Shown: one piece after another, positions 21,648-33,800 of the stretch
Layout of the letters: each line of letters starts with the position of its first letter
Position numbering within the stretch: the stretch's first letter is position 1
Source: Orychophragmus violaceus
Taxonomy: Eukaryota > Streptophyta > Magnoliopsida > Brassicales > Brassicaceae
NCBI GenBank assembly: GCA_030180135.1
Contig: CM058236.1
Span: forward strand, 7,523,357 to 7,587,356
Length of the DNA: 64,000 nt
Direction: 5' to 3'
Notes under the pieces: model-generated
What the model saw: only the letters and a program-made list of their open reading frames with translations
Told to the model about the DNA's origin: nothing
Databases searched by the model: none
Translations under genes and position numbers: made by a program

Positions 21648-22562
21648 CTACTGTCGCTTAGGTCCTGCATATTTCAAAAATATCAGTACCACAACTAGTA
21701 TCCAATACTTATGTAGAACTTGAATTAATAACACAATACCTGAAGAAGAAGTACCATACATCTCCTTCATCTCTTGTGAATCTTCCAAGAATTTAATGCA
21801 ATCTCTCTTCCAATGCCCTGACTCATCGCAGTAGAAGCATTTTCTAACACCAGATGGGCCTGACTTGGGCTTATAAGATGACACGGGCTTATCCTGATTC
21901 CAAATCTGGACGGCCCTGCCTCTACCCTTGCCAACACAAGATTTCACAAATCTTTTACCCTTTATGATGTCTTGCTCTGCTGTTTTGAGCATGCCATGCA
22001 TCTCAGTCAACGTCTTCGTCAAACCTTTCTTGATATAGTTCTTAATGAACTTATCATAGCTTGACGGCAGTGACTGCAGAATGATGTCAGTGGCCAACTC
22101 TAAGCTGACAGGACATTCCAGTCTCCCCAGGTTATCAATGTAACCCATCAGTTTAATGACATGAGGACTTACTGGAGCATCCTCTGGTAGCTTGCACTCA
22201 GTTAGAGACTTCACCATCTGGAATCTCTCAACTCGTGCCAGATCCTGAAACTTCAGTTTCAGGCTGGTGATCATCTCTATTGGCGACTCCATGTTCTCGT
22301 ATTGACTATTCAAGTCCGAGTTCATGGTAGCCAACATCAGACCACGCACATCTACCACATCAATATAATGCTTATTCCAAGCATTATATGCTGCATGCGA
22401 GCGATTGGTCCCAAGCATTTCTGGAAGAGCTTTCTCAAGGACATAGTCCTTGCTCTCCTGCTTGAGAATGAATCTCAGATTCCGATACCAATCCAGGAAG
22501 TTGGATCCATTTAACTTGTCCTTCTCAAGGACGGATCGCAACGAGAAAGTAGTCATAGACAT
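21648..22562 (-). CDS. gag: Copia-3 gag polyprotein (304 residues)
   Basis: Copia gag related to that of Copia-1 (MSMTTFSLRSVLEKDKLNGS start; LNGSNFLDWYRNLRFILKQE). It has the helix-rich capsid region and the zinc knuckle CFYCDESGHWKRDC near residues 240-253. The linker before the knuckle is shorter than in Copia-1. The last 30 residues are in a shifted frame compared with Copia-1, where the protease-like VLNTGCGTDIC would be, so this copy has a small indel there. The gag core is intact. It would act like its relatives in RNA packaging. Confidence 0.83.
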   Translation of the reverse strand: MSMTTFSLRSVLEKDKLNGSNFLDWYRNLRFILKQESKDYVLEKALPEMLGTNRSHAAYNAWNKHYIDVVDVRGLMLATMNSDLNSQYENMESPIEMITSLKLKFQDLARVERFQMVKSLTECKLPEDAPVSPHVIKLMGYIDNLGRLECPVSLELATDIILQSLPSSYDKFIKNYIKKGLTKTLTEMHGMLKTAEQDIIKGKRFVKSCVGKGRGRAVQIWNQDKPVSSYKPKSGPSGVRKCFYCDESGHWKRDCIKFLEDSQEMKEMYGTSSSGIVLLIQVLHKYWILVVVLIFLKYAGPKRQ

Positions 22563-23933
22563 AAGCTGAAATCCAAGAAAAACAAAGATTTAGTTATGTA
22601 TATGATGAGAAATCTTATCTAATAAGAAAACTCGCATTATATTCAAACAATGTTTCCTCTATGAATATAATGATACAAGATCCATACTTCACTAAAATCT
22701 GAGTGGGCGACTCGCCATCACCCAAACTTTAGTTATCTAGGTAAGCAAATCATTGCTAATTGTACCCAGTACAACTCTTGGTTGTGGATGAGACAAACTA
22801 TGTCTAATCCACTCTGATGTCTCTGGGCCCAGAACTTCTGATATCCCAGTCAAGTAAAACCAATCTCTTATGTCTTGTGATCACTGACAGTCGCACTACA
22901 AGTCTGTCAATAACCACCTGCCTTACTCATGTTGCAGTGGATACCAAGGACTCCAAGATTATCCAACAAACGACATAAGTCTTGACAGTAGACAAGATTT
23001 GGGCAAGACATCTAGGTTACTTGATATTTAGTTGAGGAAACTAAACTCTGAAAAGTTAGCATATCAATCTCTTAGGTCATGTAATTGTTGATGTCAAGCA
23101 CTGCAAGTCCATCAACATAATTACCCGCCTTACTCACGTAATTGTGGACACCAAGCTCTTGGCTAGACCATCACACAATTAAATGAGTCTTGACAGTTGA
23201 ACATATTGAAGCTAAGCTTTGATCAAGGTTTAAGTCTAGTTTGGCTTCTGCAAATTCAAGGTTCAATAACCAGAATTTCGAGCTCTGTGACGATCGACGC
23301 AGACCATGTCTGTCGATCGACACTACCAAACAAAACCCGGATTTCAATAACCGGTTAATCCAATTAACCCGGTTCATTGAACCGGTCATGTCGATCGACA
23401 CAACTCGTGTGTGACGGTCGACATAGACCTTAACCGAAGATAGTTTTGATAACCGGTTCAATCCAATTGAACCGACTTATCAGATCATACTGATCTTAAC
23501 CATTCAAATCGGTTTATACAAATTGGGATAATCAGTTCAATCCAATTGAACCAGTTCATCCAATTTAAACCGATCTATTCGGACTTAACCAAGCATGATA
23601 ACCGGTTCAATCCAATTGAACCGATTAACCATTCGCTGGGTCTGTGTCGATCGACACTGTGCCGAATCTGCTCTGTGTCGACCGATACACAACCTGTGTC
23701 GATCGACACAGTAGGCTTTCGGTTTTTCTTCGCGAAAAACCCTAGCCGCCGAATCTGTCGATTTCGCTGTTCTGTGTCGACCGACACACCCAGTGTGTCG
23801 ATCGACACTGTGCGAAAACACAGATTCGACTTTCGATCATAATCGATCTTACCTGTTCTAACCAAACAACCTAGTTTGCGAATCTAAATCATCAAATTCA
23901 TTTAGACAGGTTGATTCAATGGAAAACCCTAAG
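22563..23933 (-). other. Copia-3 leader rich in TGTCGATCGACA palindromes
   Basis: This non-coding leader lies between the primer site and gag. Its half near the LTR (about 23280-23830) has at least six TGTCGAYCGACAC-type motifs and repeated AACCGGTTCAATCCAATTGAACC words, which give small open frames on both strands that I do not regard as genes. The half near gag has no feature I recognise. Confidence 0.7.
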
Positions 23934-23945
23934 GCTCTGATACCA
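23934..23945 (-). other. Copia-3 primer binding site (tRNA-Met type)
   Basis: The plus strand reads GCTCTGATACCA, complement TGGTATCAGAGC, one base from the LTR end at 23947. Confidence 0.88.
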
Positions 23946-23946
23946 C

Positions 23947-24677
23947 TGATGGAACTTCGAGCCAATTCTACCATATTCAGAATCCTCGCGAGTTCCAGAT
24001 AGCCTAGGATCTAGGGTCTAGTTAATTGAATCCTTACCGATCTAGCGTTTACCTTGTTCTGGCAGCGGAATAGGGTCAGGCAAACGAGATCTCTGGAGCG
24101 CCTCAGATGCTGCGCCTCTACAGATAGTCCACACGCACACAAGCTGGAATCTGCCGGGATGCTAGTACCGGGGCTCAGATCTCCTGGGAACTCTGTTTCT
24201 TGGGGTTTCTGTGTTTTCTCTCTGAGAAAACACTCTGGGCGGCGCACACCTCTTTTTAGGTCGAATGTGCAAAACGCGTTTATATATCGACCTTAAAGTG
24301 AACCGAAACATCAGTCTCGGTTTCGCCTTTGTGTCGACCGACACACTTAGTGGTGTCGATCGACACCCGTCCTGTATCGACCGACGCACCCAATGGTGTC
24401 GATCGATACACCTCTTTGAAACTTATATTTGATGTATATCCAATACACATCGATCAGATCATATGCCAATGATCAATCCCATATGGACTATGTCCAACTT
24501 GCTTAGGTGTGTGATCCTGTAGGTTCACACGATACTGGAAATGAGTTACAACTCATTTGTCATAAGCGGTTTCTAGCAAAACATTATGATTACCCAGTAT
24601 CACATGAATTGTCCGATCTCGACAATACAACTCGCTCTAGAGTGAGTACAATGTGATTTCAGGACATAATCCCAACA
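23947..24677 (-). repeat. Copia-3 5' LTR
   Basis: 731 bases, partner of 17880-18610. The minus-strand TATA box (plus-strand 24278-24286) again lies between TTTAGGTCGA and TCGACCTTAAA arms. It holds four TCGACCGA/TCGATCGA motifs at 24334-24410. Confidence 0.9.
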
Positions 24678-26408
24678 GAAAGTTAGTGTGGATTCAGAAT
24701 AAAGTTGGGTATCAGTGGCAGAAGAAATCAAGACGGATTCGTTGATGAGTTAGTGAAGAGATTCCGAAGCATATGTCAGTGGAAGCGTCCGTTTGAGGAT
24801 ATTAGTGGGAAGAACAGTTCTGGAGTCAGCAAAGCGTGGAGATCAGTGATCGAGGAAGTTCGAGGTGTGCATAAGTATCGCGGTTTAGTTTGGAAGGATG
24901 AACACCAATATTACCATAACGCCGATGGGGAGCGAGGAGCAGTACAGATGAAACAAGTATCGAGAATGGTGGGAGAGTCAGTGTTGTGCCTTTCACGGAG
25001 GTCGAAGCAAAGTGGGGAAGTCAGAAGTGTTGGTTCCAAATGTCATTAGTTGGCACAGATGGAATCAAAACCTGAGTGAAGCAGTTCAGTCAAGATCATT
25101 GGTATTAAGAATCAAGATCGGTCTGTGAAGCAAGGAGATGAGGAACCAGAAGTGATCGTGATTCAAGTTCTCAGTGTGGAGAGTTCAAGGCGTCGGTATT
25201 TTGGGTTTGTTCAAGACGGTGTTTCAGAAGTCAGTGAACATCGGGAGTGCAGTTTCAGTTGATTCAGAGTTCGAGCGTTGGAGCAGTTGAATTAGTTCCG
25301 TCGTGGCGACTTATGGAGTTCAGTTCCGATTCGAAGTTTGTAGAAACGGAGAATTCGGAGACCGAATTCCTGTAAGTAGGGAAGAATGTAATACCCGGTA
25401 TCAATAAAATGGTCAACAGGAAGTCAACAAGTGGCATTTCTGTAAATTCCAAGAGATGAAGGGTATTTTGGTAATTTTACCAAAATGCAAGCCAGAAGTG
25501 GAGATGGGCCAAGTGTTCTTCTTTTTGTCTATAAAGAACATTTAGAAGACCATACGTGGAATAAACGGAGATTAAACGGGTTTTACGGACTATCGGGAAA
25601 GGAAACCGATAGAACCGATCAACTTATAAAATCCATAACCGGAGCTATGGGTGTCCAAACGGAGTGATTCGAATTGCTAAATTCATCTAAGATCATCTAG
25701 AACCTGAAAACGAGTCTTGGTGAATTTATAGAAGCAGCTAAGGAGTTTCTAAAATATTAAACGTACAATCCGTTTTTCCGAGAAACTGATACAATGTTCG
25801 GGCAAGCAAGAAGACCCCTCTAAAGTCCACCAAAAATTATGAGATTTTGACCACAGATCTATTAGAAGATGTAGAAGCTATGGGTGAAAGGATTCAGCAG
25901 GATTTGACTCCTAGATGAAGTTATAATTTTTAGACCATTAAGGAGTAATTAGTGGCTAAAAATCCAAAATAAATTCTTTGGAGCTTGGGCTTGATTAGGG
26001 CTGCATATGTATGGAAGATAGAGTCATTATGGACCTTATGCAAGCCCATTTACAAGCTTGTGCCACGAAATTATTCAAGAGGGAAGAAGAGGCTTTGTGA
26101 AGTCATGATTCAATGAATCTACAAGAATGTTTTAGGTCCAAATCCAAAGGGCTTCTAAGTGGGCTTTCTATACATGAGATGGATGATAAAAAGAGTTGTT
26201 TTTGGCCCTGCATGGAGTGGTTTCGTGGCTAAGAGACAGGAGGAGTAGCTGTCAAGATTTTGTGTCAACAACTCACATGATGTGGTGTCATTTAGAGAAG
26301 AGGAGGCTTGCTCTCCAAGGTTTTCACATGCATGGGTGTTGATGTGTCAAAGAAGGAGATGAGATGTGTCATGAGACACTTGTCACCATAACCCTCATCT
26401 TTCCTTGC

Positions 26409-26416
26409 TATAAATA
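26409..26416 (+). promoter_or_regulatory. TATA box of the giant LTR
   Basis: TATAAATA in GCTATAAATAAGAG. The sequence 25-35 bases downstream (CTCATTCTACACATCACAAC) looks like a plant start-site region. The purine tract follows immediately. Confidence 0.65.
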
Positions 26417-26445
26417 AGAGCCCAATCCTCCTCATTCTACACATC

Positions 26446-26740
26446 ACAACACAAAGAAAAGAAAAAGAGAGAAGAGAAGAAGAGAATCGTAAGAGGAGAG
26501 GAGGAGAAGAAGAAGAAGAAGGAGGAGGAGGAGAAGAAGGAAGAGAAGGAAGAGGAGAAGAAGTCGGAGGAGCAGAAGCCGGAGGAGGAGAAGGAGGAGA
26601 AGAAGAAGAAGGAGGAGGAAGAAGAAGAAGAGAGAGAGAGGCGTGAAGAAGAAGAGAGAGAGAGGGAGGATAACCGGAAGAGAAAGAGAGAGAACTAGAG
26701 GAAAGAGAGAGAGAAAATGAGGAGAGAGACGATGGTCTGG
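26446..26740 (+). repeat. Purine (GA) tract in the transcribed part of the giant LTR
   Basis: About 295 bases are almost only A and G on the plus strand, as irregular GAA, GGA and GA repeats. The long leucine/phenylalanine-rich frame on the other strand comes from this composition and is not a gene. Confidence 0.9.
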
Positions 26741-27540
26741 AGGCTCCATCGGAATCATTCGGTCAACAGTACGGTCAAGAGCGAGTCAAGGTCGGGTCAA
26801 AGCAACGGATGTTCGGGGAAGGTTCGAGATAGCGTCGGGTTCATGCCGGGTCTCGTTGTTCCGCTAGTCCGTCAATCCGTCCATCCGTCGTCATAATAAC
26901 ACTGCGAGTCAGCTAAATTGTGTGTTGCATTTAGTTAGAATCATATAGACCAGGAATTGATAAACCGTAGTTTAGGTTGCATACCTGATTGATTGAATTG
27001 GTTAGAACGGCTAGGTTGATTAATAACTCGGTTGATTAATTAAACGGTTAGGTTAAGAGATGCATGCTAGTTAGCTTATAACCGTAATCGTTGATAGTTC
27101 GTTGATTGCTTGATTGGGTGTTGCATTAATTGGTTGATAGTTCGTTAATTGCTTGATTGGGTGATGCATACATATAGAATGGCATGCTAGGACGTATATG
27201 CATATATAGGTATTTAAGAACGTATATAAATGAATCTATATACGGGAAATTATGAGTTGATTAAAATACGGTTAAGATACATAACACACTTAGAATATAA
27301 TAATGGGGTGGATTAATGAATGAAAGTTAATGAATAATGAGATGTCGGGGAGTTAGTAATTTTACTAACTCTAAACCGGCAGATCGAGGACGTATTAAAA
27401 GATACTTAGGGAGTGTTAAGTAAAGAAGTGGTGTGATTGATGAGCCGTCTACGGATTAGCAATCCGCTAATCCAAGGTAGCAGACGTAAATTGGTTAAAA
27501 GACGAATAACCTAGTTAATTGTTTGTGTGGTGTTGTGATT

Positions 27541-27720
27541 GATTGATTGTGTGATTGCTTGCTTGTTTATCTACTTCGGTGTTGGGCCGAGTAGACTGTT
27601 GATTGATTGTGTGATTGCTTGCTTGTTTATCTACTTCGGTGTTGGGCCGAGTAGACTGTTGATTGATTGTGTGATTTCTTGCTTGTTTATCTACTTCGGT
27701 GTTGAGCCGAGTAGACTGTA
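27541..27720 (+). repeat. Three tandem 60-base repeats in the giant LTR
   Basis: The units start at 27541, 27601 and 27661; the first two are identical and the third differs at three sites. Each contains CTTCGGTGTTGGGCCGAGTA, a near palindrome. A diverged form of the array is present in reverse orientation at about 36050-36190. Confidence 0.95.
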
Positions 27721-29180
27721 CTGTAGATACTTACTCTGGTACGGGACCGAGTAAGTTTGGGTGATGTGGAGGTTGGTGATAGGACTTGCGGGATGGATTG
27801 GATAGTGTTTCTGTTTGACCTTACTGGTATTGCGTGATAGAGTCCCAGCGAGTCTAAGTGTTTACATTTCTGTTATTAGGACTCTATAGGGCGCGTTAGA
27901 TCCCGCAAGTCTAGAGATGGCATTCCGGTACTTCCGACCCGATTGGATCCTCGGGTAGTTACCTGATCAGGCACGTACCTTCGGTAGTGGTTCTGGCAGG
28001 TGTTAACCTATGGAGTGACGTCTGTATGTGTGTGGTCCGGAGAATACGGGGTCGCGTCCTAGGGCCAGACTGCATGGAAGCTTGGGTTATCTAGGGGTAG
28101 TCTGAGTCACCGCGTATCGATGGACGGAGAACGGTGTCCTAGCCGTTGGACTTCGTGTTATCGCCTAGGAGTCGTGGGAGGTTTTAGCTACCGTGGCGGC
28201 AGCTAAGTGTCCCCGTGGAAGTCACCGAGTTCGCAAAGTGGGCCTAGATGGTGTGGAGATTGCGTTAGAGATGCGATAGATAGATCGAGTCTAATCGAGA
28301 GCATGTGCCGCAGTGTTCTCGATTACCTTGGTTACTTTCGTGTTGTTGTGTTGATATTTGATTGCTTGTGTGTTGTGGAGCTCGTCACGTCTTGGTAGCA
28401 CGTGACCAGCGATTTATACTTGATTATTATTTTGGGTTTTTGGGCGGGATTATTAGATTGATAGCAGCCTTTAGTTGGGAGCCGTCTCACTGGGTAATCT
28501 TAGATTACTCATTAGACTCTTTTGTGTTTTTCAGGTTTGGCATAGCTCGGCGGACGCGTAGGACACTCGGAGTAGTCTCGGGTTGGCATTGGGTATCGGT
28601 TGTGAAGCATTTTGACTATATTTTCGGTTGCGGATTTCTTGAGCGCTCGCTAATGTTTTGTATTATACCGTATATCATTATGAATAAGATTTATATTTTT
28701 AAAGTAATAAAAACGGAATAATTCCCTTATATACGGTTTCGTCCGAGCCGAACACAACTCGTGGAAACATTACAAGTTGAAAATCTTTGTATCGTGGAAA
28801 CGAGGTAAACGGAGTCAAGGATGGTTTGGTTCGAGCCATTGACTCAAACCGGACTGTCTCTGGCTTTCGTATTGTGACAAACTCTTCTTGTATGACTGCT
28901 CGGGTTCGATCGGTCATGTTCTTGTTTGATTGTTGGCCGGTCAGCTCGTCGGTCAGCGGAAAACGGGAAGGGGGCGTTACACACACCCACTGACGTCACT
29001 CAATAGGTTAACACCATAACCAGAATCCCCACCCGAAGGCACGTGAACTGATCAGGTAACTACCCGAGGATCCAATCGGGTCGGAAGTACCAGAACGCTA
29101 ACTCTAGACTTCTGGAATCTTACGCACCCTATAGAGTCCTAATAACAGTAACGTAAACAAGCAGACTCACCGGGACTCTA

Positions 29181-29989
29181 TGATGAGGACATCGAACCAA
29201 GCATAGAGATTCATCAAGATGACTTAGAAGATGTACCTACTGCTCAAGACATCACAACCATGAGAGATCCTCCAAGGACAAGGGCAGGAGCTAAGAGACT
29301 TAGAGAGGCATTTAACAAGACTGTTCATGGTCTCCAAACTCAAGAAATCCAAGAGGAACAGGCCAAGATCCAAGATTGACGCCAAGGAGCTCTAAAGAGG
29401 CCAATTGAGGACCAAACAATGTTATTCTCAATCCAGCCCATCTAGGCCCATATCCACACTCCCAAACACATCAAAACACGCCAAGGTATGTTTTTCAATA
29501 AATGATATATGTTTTTGTTCAGTTTTGTAGGTCCAAGACTTATATGTTTTAAGTTATGTTATTTTCTTTCTTTGTATAAGCTGTATTTCGAACCATAGGT
29601 TATTTTTATGCTTTAGTGATCACTGTATTAGGTTTTCTGCCTTAGAAGGCACCAGCTGCACGATCCCCTTTATAAGGATCCTTAGCAGCCGTGTATCATT
29701 TACGAAGTATCAATACAATAACGCAGTTCTTCTTGAGAGAAAACACTTTCGATTCTAAGCTTTCTTGTGAGTCATATCTAGCGACCTTAGATCAGTCTTA
29801 TCACAAGATCATTCATCTCTTGTGTGGCGACATTCATCCCATTCTTCCTTCCATTCGATCATCCCATCGTCCATCCTAAGGAGTCTAGAGACCCACGGCT
29901 GGATCCATCTCATCACATCATCACTCACGATCTAGAAGAGAGAGACTTCAGTCTCTGTTCTAAATCAACCATGCTTCTATCTTACATCA
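29181..29989 (+). repeat. Gypsy-2 5' LTR
   Basis: 809 bases. Its first 200 or so bases are a copy of the 3' end of the pol frame, because the LTR overlaps pol in this family. The TATA box is TTTATAAGG at about 29669-29677. Confidence 0.9.
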
Positions 29990-30818
29990 TCTGGTATCAG
30001 AGCCGAAAGGTTCCAAATCAGGTGTAATCCATCCATTACCTTTCAGATTAATTGCATTAGTTGTTAGATCCTTTCGTAGCTTTATGTTTCCTTGCATTCA
30101 AAACCAAAAAAAAAAGTCATTTGCATTAGGTTTAAGTTCTGTTTTCATTCTGATAATCTCCTTTGCTTCATTAGATCTCGGTTGATAGTCTGTTTTAAAA
30201 TCGTGTGTTTACAAGCTTTAGGGATTGAACACAAGTTTTTAGGTTTGTTTAGGTCGTTTGTTTCAGGTTTGTTTAGGTCGTTTGTTTCAGGTTTGTTTAC
30301 AAGTTTAGGTTTGTTTTGGAGATCCCTTTGCTTCATTATAATCATTCTCGTCATAGATCGCTATCCTTAGGTTATATTCTTAGTTTTCTAAATCGTCTCT
30401 ATTTTGTTGTTTCATTATAACGATTCTTGTTAGTTTTAGGGTCCCTAGGTTTTAGTTCTTTTAAGTTTATTTTTTTATTTCATTTAAATAAAATAGTTTT
30501 TGAATTTTTTTTTTAAAAAGGGATTTCGAATTTTTTTTAGATTTGGAGGATATTTAGTTCCACTTTTATTGGGTAATCTTTTTGAATTAATTTTAAAAAA
30601 AATAGTTTTTGAAATTAAAAAAAAAAATCTTCTGATATCTCACCTTTCAATTTCAAAATTTCAAATTTGCTATTCTTCATTCTTAGATTTTTCTTTAGTT
30701 TGAATTACAAGTTATCATAGGGTTATTAGGTTTGTTTCGGTTCATTTTTCTACTATTGTGTCTTTTGTTCCCTAGTCCCTTGATCGTTTGTTCAAGCGTG
30801 TGTAGGAACAGGAAAACA
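29990..30818 (+). other. Gypsy-2 leader
   Basis: It starts with the primer site at 29992-30004. It is T- and A-rich, with several homopolymer runs and two copies of AGGTTTGTTTAGGTCGTTTG (about 30240-30285). No gene. Confidence 0.75.
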
Positions 30819-33800
30819 ATGGCAGGAGACCAAGCCGACCCTAATGCAGCTCTGTTGGTGGCGCTTCAAGCCTTGAAGAATGACTTGTCAGCTCAGATTG
30901 GACGGATTGACCAAAGAGTTGGATGGTTAGAACTTCCAAGGAATGACGAGCCATCGGACGATGAAGAGAGTGAGCATACTATGGATGCAGGAGCAAGAAG
31001 AAGAGACCAAGATCATAATCACCACCGCCGAGATCGACCACCACAACAAGAGGTAAACCGTAACTTTTCAAAAGACGAAACTGACTGTGCCAACTTTTGC
31101 AGGTATGGTTAACCCAGAAGCATACCTGGATTGGGAGAGGCGCATGGAGTATATCTTCGATTACTATGAGTACAATGACCGGAAGAAGATAGCTCTAGCT
31201 TCATCTCAGCTTACAGACCACGCATTGTCCTGGTGGGATAGAGAAGTCCAAGACCGCAGGAGCAACAACTTCGAATGGATCAAAACATGGGCAGCCATGA
31301 AGTACAACTTTAGGAGGCGTTTTGTGCCACCACATTACCACATGGAGATGCAAAAGTAGTTCAGGCAGTTATCACAGAAGAACAAGAGTGTCGAGGAATA
31401 CTATGAGGAATCTGAGCAACTCAAGAACAGGATGGCGTTAGACGAAAGTGAAGAAGTTCTCATGGGTCATTTCATTGATGGACTCAATGACCGAATTGCC
31501 AGGAAGGTAGAACGGCAACCTTGTCATGATCCTAACGATTTATTGCATGTAGCTGTGCAGGCTGAACAAGGAATCAAGATGAAGACAACAGCAGCAAGCC
31601 GATCAAGACCTAATCAATGGAACGCACCTCCAACTAGGAACCAATGGAGTGCACCTCAAGCAAAGAATGTTGACAAAGGCAAGACCGTTGTCTCAGGTTC
31701 CCAAGACAAAAGCCAGCTTATGAAGCACCAAGGAACAACCGTTCAGACCCACGTAAGTCTTCAACTTCTAATTCAAGAGCTCGAGACATAACTTGTTTCA
31801 AGTGTCAGGGTAAAGGTCACTATGCAAGGGATTGTCCCAATCAGCGAGTTATGATCTTAACACCTGATAGAGGATATGAGTCTCAAGACGAGGACGAACA
31901 CCTTGAAGCTGCGGATTCAGAAGAGGAAGTAGCATTTCCAGAAACAAGAGAAATGTTAGTTGTATGCAGGGCGTTGAGCGCCTTAAGTGATCCAGACACC
32001 ATCCAAATAGAGAACTTGTTCTTCACTCGATGTTCAGTTCAGAACAAGGTATGTAGTCTTATAATTGATGGTGGATCTCGTACTAACGTTGCTAGCAAGA
32101 TTATGGTTGAAAAGCTAGGTTTGAAGACAACCCAACATCCAAGGCCATACCGCCTGAGATGGTTAGATTCAAGCACATAATCTATGAGGATGAAGTTTTG
32201 TGCGATGTTGTCCTAATGAAAGTAGGCCATATGCTATTAGGCCGTCCCTGGCAATTTGATAAGAGGTTCTACACAATGGACGCACCAACACTCATTCTTT
32301 CACACATAATAAGCGCAAATTCTAGCTTGCTCCCTTGTCTCCTCAAGAGGTACATGAGATGCAATCCAAATTTGCTGCTGAATCCAAGGTAAGTAAGACT
32401 AACCTTTACATCACTCCCATCACTGTTTATAAGGATTTAGAACATAAAGAAACGGTGCTACTAATGGTGTTTAGAGATGTGTTGATTACAGGTTCACCGG
32501 AACTAGTACTTGCATCAGAAATCGTTTCATTGCTTGACAGGTTCAAAGACGTTTTCCTGAAGAGATACCAGCTGGATTGCCACCTATTAGAGGAAGAGAG
32601 CATCAGATTGATCTAGTTCCAGGCGCACCATTGCCCAACCGTCCAGCCTACCGCATGAACCCAACAGAAACTAAGGAACTGGAGAAGCAGATTCAAGACT
32701 TAATGGAGAAAGGATACATTAGAGAAAGTTTGAGTCCATGTGTTGTACCTGTTCTCTTAGTGCCAAAGAAAGATGGAACTTGGAGGATGTGTGTAGACTG
32801 CAGAGCAATCAACAACATCACCATCAAATATCGACATCCAATTCCAAGGTTAGAGGATATGCTTGATGAACTATCTGGATCTAATGTGTTTTCTAAGATT
32901 GATCGTAGGAGTGGATACCATCAAGTAAGAATGAAAGAAGGTGACGAATGGAAAACTGCTTTCAAGACCAAGCAGGGGCTCTATGAGTGGTTAGTCATGC
33001 CATTTGGTCTAACCAACGCACCCAGCACCTTCATGAGGCTAATGAACCAGGTTCTAAGAGCATACATCAGTAAATTTGTAGTAGTTTATTTTGATGATAT
33101 ATTGGTTTATAGTAAATCGTTTGAGGATCATCGGAAACATTTTGAGTTAGTTTTTGAAACACTTCGAAAGGAAGGCCTATATGGGAACCTTAAGAAGTGC
33201 TCCTTTTGTACTGATGAAGTAGTTTTCCTAGGTTTTGTTGTCAGTTCTCAAGGTTTACAGGTTGATCAAGAGAAGATCAAAGCAATCCAAGACTGGCCGA
33301 GACCAAGCAGCATAGGAAAAGTTAGGAGTTTCCATGGATTGGCAAGCTCCTATAGGCATTTTGTCAAAGATTTCAGTACCTTATCCGCCCCTTTAACTGC
33401 TGTGATCAAGAAGGACGTGGCCTTTCATTGGGGATCATCTCAAGAAGATGCATTCAACAGGCTCAAAGATCGTTTAACACATGCACCAGTTTTGGTACTG
33501 CCTGATTTTAACAAAACTTTTGAGATTGAATGTGATGCTTCAGGTTTTGGTATTGGAGCTGTTCTTACTCAAGGAGGACATCCAGTAGCCTATTTTAGTG
33601 AGAAATTAAGTGGCAGCATTATCTTCTGTCCAAGGAGTTTGTAATACATACTGATCATGAGACTTTGAAGCACCTTAGAGGGCAGACAACACTCAAGAGA
33701 AGACATGCTAAGTGGATGGAGTTCGTGGAATCATTTCCATATGTGATAAAGTACAAGAAAGGCAAAGAGAATGTCGTAGCTGATGCACTATCGAGAAGAC

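Larger units (their letters stand above)
17880..24677 (-). mobile_element. Copia-3: complete Ty1/Copia-type element on the minus strand, gag-only, TSD GAAAG
   Basis: Two 731-base LTRs (17880-18610 and 23947-24677) with TG..CA ends are flanked by GAAAG at 17875-17879 and 24678-24682. The primer site is at 23934-23945 and the purine tract (minus strand AAGTGGGAGAT) is next to 18610. The LTRs differ at about six sites that I could find, so this copy is older than Copia-1. Its LTR sequence differs from that of Copia-1 and Copia-2, but the internal design is the same: one gag ORF, then decayed pol. It interrupts the remnant of the forward giant-LTR element. Confidence 0.92.
17352..25386 (+). other. 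Internal remnant of a forward Ty3/Gypsy-like element (17352-17879 and 24683-25386)
   Basis: These two stretches flank Copia-3 and join seamlessly if Copia-3 and one GAAAG are removed. They run into a purine tract (GTAGGGAAGAA) directly before the giant LTR at 25387, so they should be the 3' internal part of that element. The left stretch repeats GATTGATTGTGTGTGATTG words. The right stretch has a 114-codon open frame (24705-25049) with no family that I recognise. No gag or pol motif is visible, so the element was either non-autonomous or lost its coding part to the left of the window. Confidence 0.5.
25387..28981 (+). repeat. Giant LTR (3.6 kb) of the forward Ty3/Gypsy-like element
   Basis: It begins TGTAATACCC after a purine tract and ends GGGGGCGTTACA, so the ends are TGTAA..TTACA. 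It has a TATA box at 26409, a 295-base purine tract right after the presumed start site, a long U5 with a triple 60-base repeat, and no ORF that I can assign. The neighbour at 28982 is a related LTR in the opposite orientation. Size and end sequences are like the long LTRs of some chromovirus-type elements, but I cannot assign a clade. Confidence 0.75.

Noticed and set aside
23546..23865. Overlapping frames with VSIDT and VDRH repeats on both strands
   Set aside because: They are translations of the TGTCGATCGACA motif array in the Copia-3 leader; being open in several frames argues against a gene.
24705..25049. 114-codon frame as a host gene
   Set aside because: It lies between a Copia insertion and the purine tract of a giant LTR, so it is most likely chance or a relic in the internal part of that element.
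26444..26758. 104-codon leucine/phenylalanine-rich frame on the minus strand that looks like a membrane protein
   Set aside because: It is the complement of a purine tract; the hydrophobicity comes from CTT/CTC repeats and no start context or domain is present.
27541..27720. Regular 60-base direct repeats as a CRISPR-like array
   Set aside because: The repeats are directly adjacent with no unique spacers, and the DNA is eukaryotic LTR sequence.
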